Shown piece by piece: positions 1 to 8,797 of a stretch of DNA of 20,315 nucleotides. A model generated the notes under the pieces. The model was given only the letters and a program-made list of their open reading frames with translations, searched no databases and was not told where the DNA came from. The stretch's first letter is position 1. The number at the start of each line of letters is the position of its first letter. Location: contig USAD01000010.1 of the NCBI GenBank assembly GCA_900552415.1, positions 1 to 20,315 of the forward strand, read 5' to 3'. Source of the DNA: an uncultured Parabacteroides sp. (GTDB lineage Bacteria; Bacteroidota; Bacteroidia; Bacteroidales; Tannerellaceae). The position numbers were made by a program, and so were the translations under genes.

Positions 1-3000
1 GGCGAGTTGGTGGTTTCTTCGGTTAATATCGAGGAGAACGGACAACGTCAGCCGGTCAACTACGTGTTGCCGCCGGGTGTCAGCCGTATGTTCGATTCCA
101 GCCAGCCGCAGTTGTTGCAACAGAACGAGCAGGCGCTCTCCTTGAAGATTACGGATCTGGCGCCTCGTGATGCCCGGGCGGTTTATAAGTCGACCTCTTA
201 CGACTTGCGCCGTTACAAGCGTTTGCAAATGTTCGCTCATGCCGAGGCTCCGATCGACGAGACTAAGAGCCTGTCGAATGGTGACTTGACCGTCTTCATC
301 CGTATGGGTTCCGATTATAAGAACAACTACTACGAGTATGAGATCCCGATGAACCTGACGGCGCACAGCTCGATTCCTTATAATACGAACAACAGCGCCG
401 ATCAGGAGAAGGTCTGGCCTACGGAAAATATGTTCGACTTTGAGTTGGAGACCTGGACCAACCTGAAGCTGGAGCGCGATCGGCTCAGACGTCAGGGTGA
501 GGGAGGCGTAAGTTTCAATAAGGTTTATTCGAAGACTGACGAGAATAATACCCGCAACACGATCAGCATTGTTGGTAACCCAAGTTTGGCCGAGGTCAAG
601 GTGATCATGATCGGTGTGCGTAACAACGCGAATGAGATCAAGAGTGGTGAGGTCTGGGTCAATGAGCTTCGTATGACCGACTTCGATGAGGATGGCGGTT
701 GGGCGGCTAACGCGAACCTGAGCGTGGCGCTTTCTGATTTGGGTACGGTCAACGCGAGCGGACGGATCGAGACAGCCGGTTTCGGCGCGCTGGATCAATC
801 CCTTTCTGAGCGCCGGATGGATGATTATACGCAGTTCAGTGTCTCCACCTCGTTGGAGTTGGGTAAGTTCTTCCCCGAGAAGGCGAAGGTAAGCATCCCG
901 TTCTATTATGCCTATTCGAAAGAGACAACCACGCCGAAGTATGATCCCTTGAACCAGGATATCAAGATGTCGGATGCGTTAGATAATCTTGATACGGACG
1001 CGCAGCGCGATTCCGTCAAGTCTTATTCGATCGACCAGACGGTTATCAAGAGTTTCTCGCTCAATAATGTCCGTGTAGATATCAAGAGTGAGAACCCGAT
1101 GCCCTATGACCCGGCCAACTTCTCGTTTGGGTATGCTTACAATGAGAACAGCTCGCATAACCCGGAGACAGAGTATGAGACGACCAAGAATTATCAAGGT
1201 AATTTCGCTTATAGCTATACGCCTTACGCCAAGCCTTTCCGGCCATTCGAGAAGTTGAAGAAGAACAATGGCTATACGAAATACCTGAAGCAGTTCAGCC
1301 TCAATTACCTCCCGTCGAGCATCAATTTCCAGACAGCCATGCTGCGCAATTATTATGAGATCAAGATGCGCGACCTGACGGGTACGACAGGCGGAGGCAG
1401 CCAGTTGCTGACCTATAGTCACGACTTCCAGTGGGATCGCGCTTTCAGCTTGCGGTGGGATTTCACCAACAACCTGAGCATGACCTTCACCTCGGGTACG
1501 AATGCCCGGATCGAGGAGCCGAACGTGCAGGTAAACAAGAAGCTGAATCCGGACGACTATAAGTTGTGGAAGGATTCCGTGAAACAGAGTATCCGCGACT
1601 TAGGTACGCCGCTGAAGTATGACCAGACCTTCACGGCGACTTGGAATATGCCGTTGCAACAGATTCCGGTACTCGACTGGACGACCAGCTCGGTTACCTA
1701 CAACGCGACCTATAACTGGGATCGCGGGCCGACGGTTGTCAGCGAGGAGCTGGAGATCGGTAATACGATCAAGAACCAGCGCGACATCAGCTGGCAAGGT
1801 AGCTTTAACCTTCAGTCGCTCTATAACAAGAACAGCTACCTGAAAAAGATCAACCAGAAGTTTACGACCTCATCGAGGGCAAACAGCAGGCAGCAACAAC
1901 AAAAGAAGAAGAAGGAGACCAAGGTGGAGAAGGAGGTACAGCTCAGTCCCGATAGTGGCGTTGTCGTACAGCATGGCCTCTTGACGAAGAAGGTGCAGGT
2001 ACGTGCCGTTGGCGCGGATGGCAAACGATATATCATCAAGTTCAAGCCGTTGAACCTGAATCAGGTGAAGATCCTGACACAGGATACGGCAAAAGTGAAG
2101 CTGACCTTCACGCCGGGTGCTGCTCCGATGGAGAACCTGCTGACCAACGCGGTCGAGTATGGAACCCGCTTCCTGATGATGCTTCGCCGGGTGAACGTGC
2201 AGTATGCCGCGACGGATGGTATGATGATCACCGGTTTCGCGCCCGAGGTGGGCGATATCTTCGGGCAGAGCCGTATGGGCACCCTGACGCCGGGCCTGGG
2301 GTTCGCCTTCGGATCCGTGCGTAGGGATTTCATCGACGAGGCGGATGAGAAGGGATGGCTCGTGAAGAATGTGAACAACACGACACCCGCGATGATTAAC
2401 AGCACGAAGAACCTGACCATCCGGGCCAATCTTGAGCCGATCCCGGGCCTGAAGATCGATCTCAACGCGAACCGGACCGATACGAAGAGTACCGATATCT
2501 ATTTCATGCAGGAGGGCATGCCCGAGCAGATGGGCGGTAGCTTCACGATGAGCACGATCGCCATCAAGACCGCCTTCAGCGGCAGCGGCAATGCCAACAA
2601 CGGCTACTCGTCGAGGACGTTCGACCGCTTCCTCAACTATCGTTCCGCGATCGCGAATCGGATGGAGGCGGCCTATGCCGGGACGAACTACCCGAACGCC
2701 GGCTTCCTGGCGGGGACCTCTTACGCGGGCCAGCCTTACGCGGGTGGCGGCGTGAGCCTTAATTCGATGGATGTGCTCGTGCCCGCTTTCCTGGCGGCCT
2801 ATACCGGCAAGGACCCGAATAAGGTGGAGCTCACCGCTTTCCCCTCGCTCAAGGCGATGTTGCCGAACTGGCGGGTGACGTATGATGGCCTGCTGAAGAT
2901 CCCGTTCTTCAAGAAACACCTGAAGAGCATTACCTTGAGCCATCAGTATCGTTGCTCCTATAGCGTGGGCGCCTTCTCGTCGTTCCTCGACTGGGTAGAT

Positions 3001-3564
3001 GCCGACCAGGATGGGTTGGGTTATATCCGCGACATACAGACCGGCAACCCGACACCCTCGTCGCCTTACGATATCTCGGCCGTCAGCCTTACCGAGAGCT
3101 TCAACCCGCTCTTCGGGGTCAACGCGACGATGCTCAACAACCTGACCGGCAACATCGAGTATCGCAAGACGCGCAATCTGAGCCTCAATATCTCCTCTTA
3201 CCAGGTCGTCGAGTCGCTTTCCGACGAGTTCGTGATTGGGATCGGCTATAAGCTCACCGAGTTCAATAAGGTCTTGAGGATGAAGAAAAGCCAGGATTTC
3301 AGCAACGACCTGACGGTCAACCTCGATTTCTCGTACCGCAAGATGAACTCCTTGATCCGCAAGATCGAGGACGGTCTCTCGCAGGCGACGAGCGGCAACA
3401 TCGCCAAGACCATCCAGTTCTCGGCGGAATATGGCCTGAGCCGCGCCCTGACGATCCGCGCCTTCTACGACTTGCAGATCAACGAGCCGATCGTCTCGAC
3501 CGCCTCTTATCCGACGTCCGATTCCAATTATGGTATCAGCCTGCGCTTCTCGCTGGCGCAATAA
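1..3564 (+). CDS. sprA: Cell surface protein SprA, C-terminal half (5' end outside window)
   Basis: The reading frame is open from the first base (codons GGC GAG precede the TTG at 7), so the N-terminal part lies off the left edge; the true start is not visible. About 1,187 residues remain and end at TAA 3562-3564. SprA proteins are very large (over 2,000 residues) outer-membrane beta-barrels that form the translocon of the type IX secretion system, passing folded substrates out of the periplasm. Visible support: long runs of alternating polar/aromatic residues typical of barrel strands throughout, SprA-like text early on (NYVLPPGVSR, STSYDLRRYKRLQMFAHAE near residues 20-80), VWVNELRMTDF near residue 220, and a barrel-like C-terminus ending SLRFSLAQ. 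A Gln/Lys-rich low-complexity segment (NSRQQQQKKKKETK) sits near residues 630-645, probably a loop. Some Bacteroidetes carry SprA homologues without a full T9SS, so its activity here depends on partners not in view. Confidence 0.9.
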   Translation, partial: GELVVSSVNIEENGQRQPVNYVLPPGVSRMFDSSQPQLLQQNEQALSLKITDLAPRDARAVYKSTSYDLRRYKRLQMFAHAEAPIDETKSLSNGDLTVFIRMGSDYKNNYYEYEIPMNLTAHSSIPYNTNNSADQEKVWPTENMFDFELETWTNLKLERDRLRRQGEGGVSFNKVYSKTDENNTRNTISIVGNPSLAEVKVIMIGVRNNANEIKSGEVWVNELRMTDFDEDGGWAANANLSVALSDLGTVNASGRIETAGFGALDQSLSERRMDDYTQFSVSTSLELGKFFPEKAKVSIPFYYAYSKETTTPKYDPLNQDIKMSDALDNLDTDAQRDSVKSYSIDQTVIKSFSLNNVRVDIKSENPMPYDPANFSFGYAYNENSSHNPETEYETTKNYQGNFAYSYTPYAKPFRPFEKLKKNNGYTKYLKQFSLNYLPSSINFQTAMLRNYYEIKMRDLTGTTGGGSQLLTYSHDFQWDRAFSLRWDFTNNLSMTFTSGTNARIEEPNVQVNKKLNPDDYKLWKDSVKQSIRDLGTPLKYDQTFTATWNMPLQQIPVLDWTTSSVTYNATYNWDRGPTVVSEELEIGNTIKNQRDISWQGSFNLQSLYNKNSYLKKINQKFTTSSRANSRQQQQKKKKETKVEKEVQLSPDSGVVVQHGLLTKKVQVRAVGADGKRYIIKFKPLNLNQVKILTQDTAKVKLTFTPGAAPMENLLTNAVEYGTRFLMMLRRVNVQYAATDGMMITGFAPEVGDIFGQSRMGTLTPGLGFAFGSVRRDFIDEADEKGWLVKNVNNTTPAMINSTKNLTIRANLEPIPGLKIDLNANRTDTKSTDIYFMQEGMPEQMGGSFTMSTIAIKTAFSGSGNANNGYSSRTFDRFLNYRSAIANRMEAAYAGTNYPNAGFLAGTSYAGQPYAGGGVSLNSMDVLVPAFLAAYTGKDPNKVELTAFPSLKAMLPNWRVTYDGLLKIPFFKKHLKSITLSHQYRCSYSVGAFSSFLDWVDADQDGLGYIRDIQTGNPTPSSPYDISAVSLTESFNPLFGVNATMLNNLTGNIEYRKTRNLSLNISSYQVVESLSDEFVIGIGYKLTEFNKVLRMKKSQDFSNDLTVNLDFSYRKMNSLIRKIEDGLSQATSGNIAKTIQFSAEYGLSRALTIRAFYDLQINEPIVSTASYPTSDSNYGISLRFSLAQ

Positions 3565-3578
3565 TCCCAAAACACGCG

Positions 3579-3793
3579 AAATGGGAAATCCCGTCGGAAA
3601 TCTCATTTCGCGCCACTTGTAAAATGGGAAATCCCGCTGGAAATCTCATTTCGCGCCACTTGTAAAATGAGAAATCCAGTCGGAAATCACATTTCGCGCC
3701 ACTTTTAAAATGTTAAATCACTCATGAAATATCATTTCGCGCCAGTTTTAAAATGGGAAATCCTGGCGGAAATACCATTTCGCGAGCTTTTAG
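3579..3793. repeat. Five tandem 43-bp intergenic repeats
   Basis: Units begin at 3579, 3622, 3665, 3708 and 3751, an exact 43-bp period with no spacers. Each unit starts AAATGGGAAATCC (or a variant) and carries CATTTCGCGCCA about 27 nt in. Units 1 and 2 differ at only two positions; units 3, 5 and especially 4 are more diverged. Each unit is an imperfect palindrome: the first is preceded by CGCG, so CGCGAAATG (3575-3583) can pair with CATTTCGCG (3604-3612). The array fills most of the gap between sprA and the DUF6261-like gene. No ORF or T-tract terminator was recognised in it. Function unknown. Confidence 0.93.
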
Positions 3794-3859
3794 GAAGCTT
3801 ATTAAAAAATAAATCCTAACTTAGGAGCGATGTTTAACCATTAAAATTTGATATGTTTT

Positions 3860-4681
3860 ATGAGTGAAATTATTTCAATTAAGCCCTTTAAGAGAACAAA
3901 GTTGAACAACAATGAGTACGCTTATTTCTCTACCCAGTTTTTGGCGTTGATGACGAGCGCGACAGCCACGGTGCTCCATGTTCCTCAATCTTTGGTTGAC
4001 GCTTACGCGGCGAATGTCGATAAGTTGACAGATATGGTCTCGCAGAGTCGTATCGCCGACGAGACGGCCCTGATCGCCGATGTCGATAAGCGGGCGGACG
4101 ACTTGATCGTCTATTTTTTCGACGCGTTGCGGAGCGAGAAGAAATCGCCCATCGCCTCCAAGCGTGACGCGGCGACGGGGCTGTATAACGCCTTGAAGCC
4201 TTACGTCGGTTGCCAACGCCTGCCACAGCGGCAACAGGTGCAGTCGATGCGAGGTATGCTGACCGACTTGGCCAAGGAACCGCTGGTGGCGCATGTCGCG
4301 ACGCTGGCTCTCGCCGATGTGGTCGAGGAGATCGGCCATGTCGCGGATGAGTATGGCGCCCTGCTCGAGCAACGCTCGGAGTCGCAAGCGGCCAACGATA
4401 TGGGGCCGGTTAAAAATCTCCGTGTGGAGATGGATGGCCAGTACGATTACATCACGACGATGGCCTTCGCTTTCAGCGTGGCCGAGCCGAGCGATGCCTT
4501 GACGACGTTTGTGGCCTCGACGAATCGCCTGATCGACGACACGAACAAGGCCTACAACCTCCGTACGGGTCAAACCTCGGACGGTGAGGACAACAGCCAC
4601 GTCGTGCCTGATCCCGAGCAGCCAACCGATCCTGAGCAACCGGAAGGTGGCGACAACGGCGGCACGCCTGGTGAGGTGTAA
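3860..4681 (+). CDS. DUF6261 family protein (function unknown)
   Basis: A 273-residue protein starting MSEIISIKPFKRTKLNNNEY; the ATG at 3860 is preferred to an in-frame TTG at 3848, because family members as I recall them start near ...IISIKP.KR.KLNN.EY. The family is found in Bacteroidales, often in several copies per genome, and its function is not known. The protein has no signal peptide or membrane segment and is largely alpha-helical in character (many Ala/Asp/Arg-rich stretches, e.g. DKLTDMVSQSRIADETALIADVDKRADDL broken into helices), suggesting a cytosolic protein. The last ~25 residues are an acidic Pro/Gly tail containing two DPEQP motifs, probably disordered. The gene sits directly after the 43-bp repeat array and stops 6 nt before the stop of the convergent mltD-like gene, leaving no room for a terminator. 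A weak promoter-like AAAATTTG lies at 3843-3850. Family name is from sequence resemblance only. Confidence 0.75.
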   Translation: MSEIISIKPFKRTKLNNNEYAYFSTQFLALMTSATATVLHVPQSLVDAYAANVDKLTDMVSQSRIADETALIADVDKRADDLIVYFFDALRSEKKSPIASKRDAATGLYNALKPYVGCQRLPQRQQVQSMRGMLTDLAKEPLVAHVATLALADVVEEIGHVADEYGALLEQRSESQAANDMGPVKNLRVEMDGQYDYITTMAFAFSVAEPSDALTTFVASTNRLIDDTNKAYNLRTGQTSDGEDNSHVVPDPEQPTDPEQPEGGDNGGTPGEV

Positions 4682-4687
4682 GGCGGG

Positions 4688-6226
4688 TTATCCCACCGGA
4701 ATCTTCAGGATCTGTCCCGGTTGTATGTTGGAGCCACTCAGCTTGTTGACTTTCTGGAGCGTGGCGGCCGTTACGCCGGGATATTTCTTGGAGATGGAAT
4801 AGAGCGAATCGCCCGAGCGGACCTTGTAGGAGACGAAACCCTTCCCGTCCGCGGTTGCTTTGGCGGTCGCCGGGCGCTGGTTACCGGCTTTGGCGGTCGC
4901 GTTATCATTCTTTTCCTTCCCTTTGGCGGCAAGATAGACACCGCCGTTATCCACGTAGAGTTTCAATCGTTTCCCTCTCGCCACCCGGTTGGAGCTGAGC
5001 TTGTTCCATTTGCGGATATCCCTGGCGGTGACGCCATAGCGATTGGCGATCGTATAAAGATTCTCGCCTTTCAGGACGATATGCGTGATGGTCTCGCGAG
5101 TGGCCGCACGAGGCAGTGATTGCCCGGAGTTGACCGGTATGCAGTTGGCCAGCAGCTCCTCGGCCCGGTGCGTATAGACCGTGTCCTCCTTGTCGATGAA
5201 GGCGTAGGTGCGCTCGGCGGGCAGCTTCAGCACGAGCGGGCGGACATTACCGGGGACGATATCACGTTTGTATTGTGGGTTGAGGGCCCGGAGCGTCGGC
5301 ATATCCACTTGCAGAAGATCCGATACCTGCTCAAGATGGAGCGAGCGGTTGACGACGACCGTGTCTGTCGCCAGCGGCAGGCTGGTTTGCAGGGCGCAGA
5401 GGTTGTGCTCGCAATGGTAGGTCATAATGTAATTGGCGGCGATGAAGAGCGGCACATACGAGCGCGTCTCGCGGGGCAGGTAGGGGAAGATCTCCCAGAA
5501 ATCGGTCTTCCCGCCCGATCGCCTGATGGCCTTGTTGACGTTACCCGGGCCGCAGTTGTAGGCTGCCAGGACCAGGTTCCAGTCCTTATAGATGGCATAC
5601 ATGTCCTCGAAATAGCGGCAGGCGGCGTGGGTGGCTTTCACCGGGTCGCGTCGCTCATCGATAAGGCTGTTGATCTCGAGGCCGTAGCTCTTGCCGGTCG
5701 GGAGCATGAATTGCCAGATGCCCGCGGCGCCGACCCTCGAGAGGGCGACGGGGTTGAGTGCGCTCTCGACCACGGCGAGATATTTCAGCTCGATAGGCAG
5801 CCCATGCTCGTCGAGTACCTGCTCGATGATGGGGAAATAGAAGTCGGCCATTCCCAGCATATAACGCACCAAGTCGCGCTTGCGCTCGGCATAGAGGTCG
5901 ATGCAATCGCGGACGATGTTATTGTAAGGCAGGGTAATGACACGGGGCAGGCGTTCCAGTCGCTCGATATAGATCGAGTCGGGGAAATAGACATTCTCCT
6001 CGTCGTCGTGGCAATATTCCTCCGTCTTGGAGAAATAGCGCACGTGCCAGGAGTGGAGCAGGCTGTCGACATCAGCGTCGATCGCCTCGGGGATCAAGCC
6101 GACCTCTTCCTCAAGCGAGTCGCGCGACAGGACAAGATGCCCCTCACGTTCCTCGGCGGAGAAATCCTCCTGGGCGAGGGCGGTGAAACCACACAAGCAA
6201 AATAGGCCAATCAGTATATTTTTCAC
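4688..6226 (-). CDS. MltD-like lytic transglycosylase with C-terminal LysM domains
   Basis: A 512-residue secreted protein that should cleave the glycan strands of peptidoglycan, forming 1,6-anhydro-muramyl ends. Order of parts: signal peptide (residues 1-19, ending FTALAQ); an SLT/goose-lysozyme-like catalytic domain (about 130-260) with the motif VVESALNP giving the likely catalytic Glu154, followed by GAAGIWQFM and AAYNCGPGNV; a degenerate LysM-like stretch (about 296-335); LysM 1 (about 381-425); an Ala/Lys-rich linker; LysM 2 (about 466-511). LysM domains bind peptidoglycan. The start is GTG at 6226: an in-frame stop lies 15 nt upstream and no ATG is available nearby. Last gene of the parA operon, only 5 nt after the DUF5683 gene. 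The LysM layout resembles MltD of Gram-negative bacteria; whether it is lipid-anchored is doubtful, since no lipobox is seen. Confidence 0.93.
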   Translation of the reverse strand: MKNILIGLFCLCGFTALAQEDFSAEEREGHLVLSRDSLEEEVGLIPEAIDADVDSLLHSWHVRYFSKTEEYCHDDEENVYFPDSIYIERLERLPRVITLPYNNIVRDCIDLYAERKRDLVRYMLGMADFYFPIIEQVLDEHGLPIELKYLAVVESALNPVALSRVGAAGIWQFMLPTGKSYGLEINSLIDERRDPVKATHAACRYFEDMYAIYKDWNLVLAAYNCGPGNVNKAIRRSGGKTDFWEIFPYLPRETRSYVPLFIAANYIMTYHCEHNLCALQTSLPLATDTVVVNRSLHLEQVSDLLQVDMPTLRALNPQYKRDIVPGNVRPLVLKLPAERTYAFIDKEDTVYTHRAEELLANCIPVNSGQSLPRAATRETITHIVLKGENLYTIANRYGVTARDIRKWNKLSSNRVARGKRLKLYVDNGGVYLAAKGKEKNDNATAKAGNQRPATAKATADGKGFVSYKVRSGDSLYSISKKYPGVTAATLQKVNKLSGSNIQPGQILKIPVG

Positions 6227-6231
6227 GATCC

Positions 6232-6951
6232 TTAGAATTTAAAACTGCAATTCAATCCGTACAAGCCGGGCGACACGCTCGTCTTGGGTGAGACAACCGG
6301 CTCCACACGCATCGACAGGTCGGGCGAGATGTCGAAGTCGAAGAGCTGGGCGTCCACATAAGCGTCGATGATACTCAACGCGTAGACACCGACAGTGATG
6401 ATGATACTCAGGTCGCGATACCGGCGGAAATAGTCCTTCCGGCTCTTGATCTGGTCCTGGTAATTGGTGTCGTTGATGGCCTCGGCCGGGTCGCGCGAGC
6501 TGAGGTTCTGCCAGCTGTCGCTCCAGGCGTCGGGGTTATCCTTATTATGTTCCGCGTCGTACATGATGTCGCGATAGGCTTCCGAGTAATCCTGGTAGTT
6601 CTTGTTGTTCCAGGTAACGGCATACATACAACCCATCAGTCCACCATAGACGATCGGTAATTTCCAGTATTTCCGGTTATAAATCTGTCCCATACCCGGG
6701 ATCAGGGCCAGCCACACCGCCTTGGTGGGGTTGGGTTTGAACGCGGTCGCCTCCTTGGCTACGGTAATTGTCGTGTCGGCCACGATGGCTGTTACGGTCG
6801 TATCGGCCGCGGCCATGACGTTGGTCACGACCGAGTCCGCGGTCACGACCTCAATCGAGTCGCGGGCCGGCACCTGGCTGATTTGCGCGTTGACCGTCGT
6901 GTATCGGCAAAGCCATCCGCACAGCAGTAGCAAGAGCGTCCAATATCTCAT
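6232..6951 (-). CDS. DUF5683 domain protein (function unknown, envelope)
   Basis: A 239-residue protein with a hydrophobic N-terminus (residues 1-23, ending TTVNAQ) that reads as a signal peptide, a Val/Ala/Asp/Thr-rich linker (about 31-68), and then the conserved part: KAVWLALIPGMGQIYNRKYWKLPIVYGGLMG (about 77-107, split here by meaning into a Pro-Gly-rich hydrophobic segment and a second hydrophobic run). A further hydrophobic segment lies at about 181-205 (IIITVGVYALSIIDAYVDA). The LIPGMGQIYN-type motif is characteristic of the DUF5683 family in Bacteroidetes. Function is not known. Its ATG (6951-6949) overlaps the TGA of parB (6950-6948), so translation of the two is probably coupled, and the mltD-like gene begins 5 nt after its stop. 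Context suggests a role in the envelope linked to growth or division, but that is inference. Confidence 0.85.
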   Translation of the reverse strand: MRYWTLLLLLCGWLCRYTTVNAQISQVPARDSIEVVTADSVVTNVMAAADTTVTAIVADTTITVAKEATAFKPNPTKAVWLALIPGMGQIYNRKYWKLPIVYGGLMGCMYAVTWNNKNYQDYSEAYRDIMYDAEHNKDNPDAWSDSWQNLSSRDPAEAINDTNYQDQIKSRKDYFRRYRDLSIIITVGVYALSIIDAYVDAQLFDFDISPDLSMRVEPVVSPKTSVSPGLYGLNCSFKF

Positions 6952-7832
6952 TTCAATTTATCCAATAGGCCGATCAACTTTTCCAATTCCTCCTCGGTAG
7001 CGAAAGGGATGGTAATCTTGCCTTTTCCCTTGTTATCGCAGGTGAGTTGTACTTTCGTGTTGAAGAAACGCGAAAGATGTTCTCTCAGCATCTTGTATTC
7101 CTCGGGCAACATCGGCTTGCGGGTCTCCTTGGCGCTTTTCTCCGGCAATTTCTCGCCGGCGGCGATACCGCGAACCAACTCCTCGACGTTGCGGACCGAC
7201 AATCCCTGCTCGAGGATCTGCTCATAAAGGGCGAGCTGTACCTCTGGATCCTCGACCGGGATCAAGGCACGGGCGTGACCCATATCGATTTTCTTGTCTT
7301 TCAACCCCATCTGGATCTCCGCCGGCAGTTTCAGCAGGCGCAGGTAGTTGGCTACGGTCGCCCGTTTCTTGCCGACCCGCTCGCTCAATGCCTCCTGGGT
7401 CAAGTTGTAATTGTCCAGGAGCTTTTGGTAAGCCAGCGCGATCTCGATCGCGTTAAGGTCCTCACGTTGGATATTCTCGATCAGGGCCATCTCGACGACA
7501 TTATCGTCCTCGGTGGTCCGGATATAGGCCGGGATGCGTTCGAGTCCCGCCATAAGGGAAGCCCGGTAACGGCGTTCGCCGGAGATGATCATATAGCGGT
7601 TGTCGCCCATCTCCTTTAAGGTAATGGGCTGGATAATGCCGATTGATCGTATGGAGGCCGCGAGTTCCTCAAGCGTCTCCTGCTCGAAGATGGAGCGGGG
7701 TTGTTCCGGATTGGGTTGGATCTTGCTCAGCTCGATCTCACTGATCGACGATGAGCCGCCCGTACGGAGGTCGTCCATCGTGATCAAGGCATCGAGGCCC
7801 CTTCCCAAAGCTGATTTCTTTATTGTTGCCAT
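6948..7832 (-). CDS. parB: Chromosome-partitioning protein ParB (Spo0J)
   Basis: A 294-residue ParB/Spo0J-family protein, of normal length for chromosomal ParB. It binds parS sites near the replication origin, slides on DNA as a CTP-dependent clamp and works with ParA to segregate new origins. Visible parts: an N-terminal [10 protein letters not shown] segment, as in chromosomal ParBs, that contacts ParA; the ParB nuclease-like/CTP-binding domain with ISGERRYRA (about 84-91) and [10 protein letters not shown] (about 116-125); a helix-turn-helix around residues 144-168 ([20 protein letters not shown]); and a C-terminal dimerisation region ending LIGLLDKLK. Its start lies inside the end of parA (13-nt overlap) and its stop overlaps the next start, so the genes are one operon. 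I found no convincing parS in this window. Confidence 0.97.
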   Translation of the reverse strand: MATIKKSALGRGLDALITMDDLRTGGSSSISEIELSKIQPNPEQPRSIFEQETLEELAASIRSIGIIQPITLKEMGDNRYMIISGERRYRASLMAGLERIPAYIRTTEDDNVVEMALIENIQREDLNAIEIALAYQKLLDNYNLTQEALSERVGKKRATVANYLRLLKLPAEIQMGLKDKKIDMGHARALIPVEDPEVQLALYEQILEQGLSVRNVEELVRGIAAGEKLPEKSAKETRKPMLPEEYKMLREHLSRFFNTKVQLTCDNKGKGKITIPFATEEELEKLIGLLDKLK

Positions 7833-8599
7833 AATTGTTTGTTCTTGTCAATAATCTCTTGCGCCAGCTGCATGTGGTTCTGCGAACCTTTAGAGTCGGC
7901 GTCGTACAACAAGACAGGCTTGCCATAGCTGGAGGCCTCACTCAACTTGACGTTCCGCTGGATGACGGTCGTGAAGACCAAATCGCGGAACGGCCGTTTC
8001 ACCTCCTCATAAATCTGGTTGGCCAGGCGCAAGCGAGAGTCGTACATCGTCAGCAAGAAGCCCTCGATCTCGAGCGCCGGGTTTAATTTCGACTTGATGA
8101 TCTTGATCGTGTTCAGCAGCTTGCTGATTCCCTCCAGGGCGAAATACTCGCATTGTACCGGGATGATCACCGAATCGGCTGCCGTCAAGGCATTGACCGT
8201 GATCAATCCCAAAGAGGGAGAACAGTCGATCAGGATATAATCGTACCGTTCTTTCAGCGGGACCAGTATTTGTTTCAATATCTGCTCCCGGTTCTCCATG
8301 TTCAGCATTTCAATCTCCGCGCCTACCAAGTCGATATGCGAGGGGATGATTTCCAGGCCCTCTACCTCCGTCGGGACAATCGCGCCATCGGGGTCTTCCC
8401 CGTTCACCAGACATTCATAAATAGAAAGCTCTACGTTGCGGATGTCGATCCCTAATCCGGATGAGGCATTCGCTTGGGGGTCAGCGTCGACAACGAGTAC
8501 TTTCTTTTCAAGGGCGGCAAGCGAGGCCGCCAGGTTGATGGTCGTGGTCGTTTTTCCTACGCCACCTTTCTGATTTGCTAAGGCGATAATCTTTCCCAT
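7820..8599 (-). CDS. parA: Chromosome-partitioning ATPase ParA (Soj)
   Basis: A ParA/Soj/MinD-type ATPase of 259 residues from the preferred ATG at 8599 ([10 protein letters not shown]); an in-frame ATG at 8608 would add MFN. The shorter form is favoured because chromosomal ParAs normally start MGKIIA and because the likely -7 box at 8629-8622 leaves about 16 nt of leader. The deviant Walker A motif KGGVGKTT is at residues 11-18, the DADPQANAS Walker A'-like segment near 38-46, and the LIDCSPSLG Walker B region near 122-130. ATP-bound ParA dimers coat the nucleoid and are stimulated by ParB to pull the origin region. First gene of the minus-strand operon parA-parB-DUF5683-mltD, divergent from surE. 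Confidence 0.97.
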   Translation of the reverse strand: MGKIIALANQKGGVGKTTTTINLAASLAALEKKVLVVDADPQANASSGLGIDIRNVELSIYECLVNGEDPDGAIVPTEVEGLEIIPSHIDLVGAEIEMLNMENREQILKQILVPLKERYDYILIDCSPSLGLITVNALTAADSVIIPVQCEYFALEGISKLLNTIKIIKSKLNPALEIEGFLLTMYDSRLRLANQIYEEVKRPFRDLVFTTVIQRNVKLSEASSYGKPVLLYDADSKGSQNHMQLAQEIIDKNKQLWQQ

Positions 8600-8621
8600 G
8601 TTAAACATCGTTTTTCGCAGG

Positions 8622-8629
8622 CAAAACTA
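8622..8629 (-). promoter_or_regulatory. Predicted -7 element of the parA operon
   Basis: Read on the minus strand this is TAGTTTTG, a full match to the Bacteroidetes TAnnTTTG element. It lies 22 nt upstream of the ATG at 8599. No good -33 TTTG at the usual spacing was found. Confidence 0.5.
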
Positions 8630-8677
8630 AGCATTTAAAAGCGAACGCCACAGGGTTCGTCCGAAACAATGCTCGTT

Positions 8678-8712
8678 TTGTTGATAAGTCGCCTTTCTTG
8701 TTGATAACTCGC
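8678..8712. repeat. Pair of 15-bp direct repeats in the parA-surE divergent region
   Basis: TTGTTGATAAGTCGC (8678-8692) and TTGTTGATAACTCGC (8698-8712) are identical but for one base and start 20 bp apart, about two helical turns. Each contains TGTTGATAA, whose complement TTATCAACA differs by one base from the classic DnaA box TTATCCACA. They lie about 80-110 bp upstream of parA. They could be operator sites or DnaA-like boxes; the sequence alone does not decide. Confidence 0.6.
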
Positions 8713-8797
8713 GAAAATACATATTTCCCTTTTAATCTCATCTATTGGCGAGTGATAATTTCACAATTCTCAACCTCATAGAAACAGATTTTTAAGG

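Noticed and set aside
1870..3606. A long open frame (578 codons) on the minus strand across the end of sprA
   Set aside because: It is antisense to a clearly coding SprA frame, has a low-complexity His/Arg/Leu-rich composition with no family motif, and is explained by codon bias that removes stop codons from the opposite strand.
3579..3793. 43-bp repeats as a CRISPR array
   Set aside because: Units are directly adjacent with no unique spacers and no cas genes are present.
5120..6205. A 361-codon plus-strand open frame opposite the mltD-like gene
   Set aside because: The minus-strand frame has signal peptide, catalytic and LysM motifs; the opposite frame has none and an unnatural composition, so it is a shadow.
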